Notes under the pieces: generated by a model
The model's database searches: none
Told to the model about the DNA's origin: nothing
What the model saw: only the letters and a program-made list of their open reading frames with translations
DNA from: Lactobacillus panisapium
GTDB taxonomy: Bacteria; Bacillota; Bacilli; Lactobacillales; Lactobacillaceae
DNA length: 64,000 nucleotides
NCBI RefSeq assembly: GCF_019469265.1
Contig: NZ_CP048268.1
Location: 2,124,117-2,188,116 of the forward strand
Direction of reading: 5' to 3'
Made by a program: the position numbers and the translations under genes
Part shown: piece by piece, positions 61,169-64,000 of the stretch
How positions within the stretch are numbered: position 1 is the first letter of the stretch
Layout: every line of letters starts with the position of its first letter

Positions 61169-62455
61169 TTATTTGGTTTCTTCAGTTTTGGCTGCTTCTT
61201 GCGCACAGCATTGTTTATCAATCATTCTCATAAATGGATACCAGATAGCAAGTAAAATCACGAGTTGAACAACGTGCCAGATGACCATTCGCCATCCACC
61301 CAGAAGGAATGCCCGGAAAAATTCAGGAGTTCCGGCAGTCTGAACTGGGATGCCATTAGGACGTGGAATAAGTCCAATATAAGTAGCCAAATACGTTGCG
61401 GCTACACTAATTGTTCCGCCCATCGTTAGTGGAATGAAGGCTAACGGATTTAATACCATTGGAATGCCGAATTTAAATGGCTCGCTTATGCCAAAGAAGG
61501 CAGGAATAAATCCGACTTTTCCCAAAGAGCGCAACCGTTCACTCTTAGAGCGAATACATAAAATTGCATATGCTAAAGCTCTCGGGCCTTTTTGGTTAGT
61601 AATAAAAGTCATCGTCACAATATACGGCAATGCGGTTCCCGCTTTAAATGCATTTAAATTAGCAACATCAAATGGATAAAACAGGGTATATAGTACTGCT
61701 GTCGTAGCCATTGTTCCATGAATTCCAAAAAACCAGCAAAATTCGGCAAAAAACACGAGGACTAAAGCAGCAAATGGACTTGATCCTAAACCTTGCAAAG
61801 GTACTTGAATTAGCGTCATGATCATATCATCTACATTATGATACGGCGTTAATGTAAATAAGAAATTAACAATCGCATAAATAATAGTAATTAAGAAAAT
61901 CGGCAACATTGACGCGAATGTTTTTGATACAAATTCTGGTACACTATCAGGCATTTTAATCACTAAATATTTATTATTAGCAAATAACGCAAACAGCCTC
62001 GTAGCAGTCAGCGCTACTACCATGGCGACCAACATCCCTTGTGAGCCAATATAATTCATATCAAGGCCAATAAATTTACCTTTTTGTTCAATCATCGGTG
62101 TTACCAGTAAAAAGGCAACAAGCGATGAAATAATTGCCATAAATTTATCAACTTTAAGTTCAGCAGCTAAACTATTGGCTAATGAAACAACAACATAAAT
62201 TGATAAGATATCGGTAGTAACTGCCGTAATGATATTAAAAATATTTTTTATTCCAGTTTGTGTAATAAAGCTTTGATACGGGCCAATATTTAAACTAAAA
62301 AAGATAGACGAAAATGAGCCGACCATCAAAACAGGCAAGATAGCCATCATCCCGCCGGCAATGGCAGAGACATATTTATTACGCTGAAATTTTCCCATTC
62401 CTGTTTGAATTTTGTCACGCCACTGTGCTAGCTTGGCCTTATTTGCGCTCGCCAT
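61169..62455 (-). CDS. PTS lactose/cellobiose-family EIIC
   Basis: 428 aa polytopic EIIC. FQRNKYVSAIAGGMMAILPVLMVGSF, FGISEPFKFGIPMVLNPLAFIPL and the C-terminal PFMRMIDKQ are typical of CelB/ChbC. The start overlaps EIIB by 17 bases. Confidence 0.92.
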   Translation of the reverse strand: MASANKAKLAQWRDKIQTGMGKFQRNKYVSAIAGGMMAILPVLMVGSFSSIFFSLNIGPYQSFITQTGIKNIFNIITAVTTDILSIYVVVSLANSLAAELKVDKFMAIISSLVAFLLVTPMIEQKGKFIGLDMNYIGSQGMLVAMVVALTATRLFALFANNKYLVIKMPDSVPEFVSKTFASMLPIFLITIIYAIVNFLFTLTPYHNVDDMIMTLIQVPLQGLGSSPFAALVLVFFAEFCWFFGIHGTMATTAVLYTLFYPFDVANLNAFKAGTALPYIVTMTFITNQKGPRALAYAILCIRSKSERLRSLGKVGFIPAFFGISEPFKFGIPMVLNPLAFIPLTMGGTISVAATYLATYIGLIPRPNGIPVQTAGTPEFFRAFLLGGWRMVIWHVVQLVILLAIWYPFMRMIDKQCCAQEAAKTEETK

Positions 62456-62765
62456 TAGCTTTTTTCTCCCCTTCCAAAACTTCTAGAGCATCATTAAGAA
62501 CTTTTTCACCATTCATCATGCCGTAATCCATCTGGTCAATGACTCTGATCGGAATCGAAAATTCTTTCTCAAGTTCTGGTTTAATATGCCCCACTTGTGG
62601 CCCAAGCAAGATAATATCGAGGTCCGTATAATTATTAAGCGCAGATTCCGCAACGGCATTGATGTCAGCGTCAACCTTCTTTTTCTTAGCCGCTTTCTTC
62701 ATCTGAGTCACCAACATGCTTGTAGAAAAACCACCTGCACAAGCTAACATTATTTTATAAGTCAT
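62439..62765 (-). CDS. PTS lactose/cellobiose-family EIIB
   Basis: 108 aa. The phospho-cysteine is in MLACAGGFSTSMLV at C9, then ILLGPQVGHIKPELEKEF. Between EIIA and EIIC genes. Confidence 0.92.
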   Translation of the reverse strand: MTYKIMLACAGGFSTSMLVTQMKKAAKKKKVDADINAVAESALNNYTDLDIILLGPQVGHIKPELEKEFSIPIRVIDQMDYGMMNGEKVLNDALEVLEGEKKANGERK

Positions 62766-62770
62766 TTTTA

Positions 62771-63076
62771 CTAATTCCTTTCTTTTAAAATAGCAATAAG
62801 TTCTTTTGCCAAATCATTGACAGTCATCGCATTCATCAGGTGATCTTGTGCATGTACCATCAATAAGGAAGGCCTTTCTGCACTGCCATTAATTTCTTTT
62901 TGCAATAATTTAGTTTGTAAGTTATGCGCCGCAAGTAGGTCATCATGCGCTTTTTTTAGCAATTTTTCGCTTGCCTGATAATCTTGCGAGCGTGCCTTAC
63001 GAATTGCTGCAATACTTTCAGACCAAGCACTTCCTCCCTGCGAAATTAACTGCATAATAATTTGTTCTTGCTCCAT
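62771..63076 (-). CDS. PTS lactose/cellobiose-family EIIA
   Basis: 101 aa from ATG 63076 (AAGGAGG 8 bases upstream; the ATG six codons earlier lies before that ribosome binding site). LMVHAQDHLMNAMT contains the phospho-histidine. First gene of the operon, directly after the cre/promoter region. Confidence 0.92.
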   Translation of the reverse strand: MEQEQIIMQLISQGGSAWSESIAAIRKARSQDYQASEKLLKKAHDDLLAAHNLQTKLLQKEINGSAERPSLLMVHAQDHLMNAMTVNDLAKELIAILKERN

Positions 63077-63110
63077 CAATAAAGCCTCCTTCACTTGAGC
63101 TACAAGCGCT

Positions 63111-63126
63111 ATTATAAGCGCTTACA
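63111..63126. promoter_or_regulatory. cre site overlapping the PTS -10 box
   Basis: On the minus strand TGTAAGCGCTTATA (63126-63113) matches cre at 13/14 positions and overlaps a TATAAT (63116-63111). A second AGCGCTTGTA half-site follows. Strong sign of CcpA repression. Confidence 0.7.
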
Positions 63127-63175
63127 TTTTGGGGATGGCTTTTTTTGGAAAAGTACACTATAAATCAGCTGATAA

Positions 63176-63203
63176 ATAAAAAAACGTGTAATATTACACG
63201 TCT
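63176..63203 (-). terminator. Terminator of the RpiR gene
   Basis: Perfect 18-base palindrome ACGTGTAATATTACACGT (63184-63201) followed by TTTTTTT on the minus strand; it overlaps the 3' end of the gene. Confidence 0.85.
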
Positions 63204-63937
63204 TTGATTTCCTTATTTAATCTTTTTGCATATCGCTTGAATAGCTCATTCATAACTAATAATACGGGTACTTTATCAGTAACATTATAATCATCGATTC
63301 GCTTGTCGGGCGAATAACAAAAAAGGCGTTCATCTGCCAATTTTGCCAACGGATTAACTGATAGATTGGTTAGAGTTATCAAGCAATTACCATGGCTCTT
63401 AATTTCCCGCGCTAGCTTCAATAATGGCTTTTTATTGCCAGATAAGCTAATTAGAAAAAAGAGATCACTACTTTCGTGGCCAATAATATGAGTTAAGTCA
63501 CTAGGATAGTCATAAAAAAAGGACTTGTAATCAAGAGCATAAAAATTGCCAACGATTAGCCTGGTAACATATGCAGTTTGCCCCATTGAATAAAAATTAA
63601 TCTTTTTCGCACTTAGCAATTTATCTAACACGCGTTCCCATGGCATTTGACTAATTAGTTCCAGGTTTTTCTGTAATTCTTTTGCGCCATAATCACCAAC
63701 CTTTTGGTTATCTATGGTTTCATTCTTGATCGAGCTCTTTAAATCGGCGAACCCAGTGTAGCCTAATTTATGGCAAAGCCGCGTAATTGTATTTGGATAT
63801 GTGTAAAATCGTCGCGCCAAGTAAGTGATTTTTAAGTCACCGATATCCTTTTTATTAGCCGCAAAATACTGCACGATCCTATCTTCTAAATCCGTAAAAT
63901 TAATTGATTGACTGATAACTCGCTCTTCAAAAGTCAT
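63194..63937 (-). CDS. RpiR/MurR-family transcriptional regulator
   Basis: 247 aa. N-terminal HTH (ITYLARRFYTYPNTITRLCHKLGYTGFADLKSSI, about 38-72) and a SIS sugar-phosphate domain from about 110 (INFYSMGQTAYVTRLI). It lies upstream of and co-oriented with the PTS operon, separated by its own terminator, and probably controls it. Confidence 0.9.
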   Translation of the reverse strand: MTFEERVISQSINFTDLEDRIVQYFAANKKDIGDLKITYLARRFYTYPNTITRLCHKLGYTGFADLKSSIKNETIDNQKVGDYGAKELQKNLELISQMPWERVLDKLLSAKKINFYSMGQTAYVTRLIVGNFYALDYKSFFYDYPSDLTHIIGHESSDLFFLISLSGNKKPLLKLAREIKSHGNCLITLTNLSVNPLAKLADERLFCYSPDKRIDDYNVTDKVPVLLVMNELFKRYAKRLNKEIKDV

Positions 63938-64000
63938 ACTTTTCCCTCTTTACTAAAAAAATTTGTTGAGGCCATTGTACTTTTAGACTTTACGAAGTTA

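Overview
The window looks like origin-proximal chromosome of a low-GC homofermentative lactic acid bacterium, most likely Lactobacillus sensu stricto (acidophilus/delbrueckii group). The grounds are the tandem dAK/dGK deoxynucleoside kinases, the dltXABCD operon, pyruvate oxidase, the AmaP/DUF2273/Asp23 envelope-stress cluster, many PTS operons, and the mnmG-mnmE-yidC-rnpA-rpmH block that normally sits beside oriC. No species can be named from sequence reading alone. No rRNA, tRNA or CRISPR array was seen.

Layout. 1-4.4 kb: a mannose-family PTS (IIB-IIC-IID-IIA) with a BglG/LicT-type antiterminator (cut by the window edge) and an upstream esterase. Two RAT/terminator switches, one before the esterase and one before the PTS genes, tie the set together. 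4.4-9.5 kb: a DeoR regulator plus PfkB kinase diverge from a galactitol-family PTS and class II aldolase operon; the divergent region has a strong promoter, two TGTTCAAC repeats and a cre site. 9.6-11.4 kb: an intact IS1182-family element. 11.5-21 kb: ilvE, clpL (CIRCE-controlled), a three-gene operon (orphan PTS IIC, DUF915 hydrolase, UvrA2), a small orphan gene and a DUF975 membrane protein preceded by an apparently undescribed structured RNA. 21.3-27.2 kb: the dlt operon for D-alanylation of teichoic acids, conspicuously GC-richer than its surroundings. 27.2-36 kb: a 565-base gap with repeated mini-ORFs, then a CBS protein, an orphan gene, a heavy-metal ATPase, a CPBP protease, a DUF218 protein and a MacB-like ABC exporter. 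36-49.3 kb: nagB, the Asp23 cluster, dAK/dGK, an amino-acid ABC transporter, a HAD phosphatase, two NCS2 purine permeases flanking a DASS anion transporter, and an MFS transporter. 49.4-59.4 kb: a ClC antiporter, gnd, pyruvate oxidase, and the mnmG-to-rpmH block. 59.7-64 kb: an orphan gene and a lactose/cellobiose-type PTS operon with a protein-tyrosine phosphatase and an RpiR regulator.

Across the window there is a second, non-coding layer: one exact parS palindrome with six near-matches (ParB/Spo0J), and one exact Noc-binding palindrome with three near-matches. Several lie beside, or in the loop of, transcription terminators. Together with the mnmG-rpmH block they argue that this is the ParB-loaded origin domain, although dnaA is not in its usual place next to rpmH. 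The most interesting unexplained items are the structured RNA at 21132-21262, the tandem mini-ORF/hairpin units at 27.34-27.65 kb, the parS/Noc site layer, and the esterase-PTS regulon controlled by two RAT switches.
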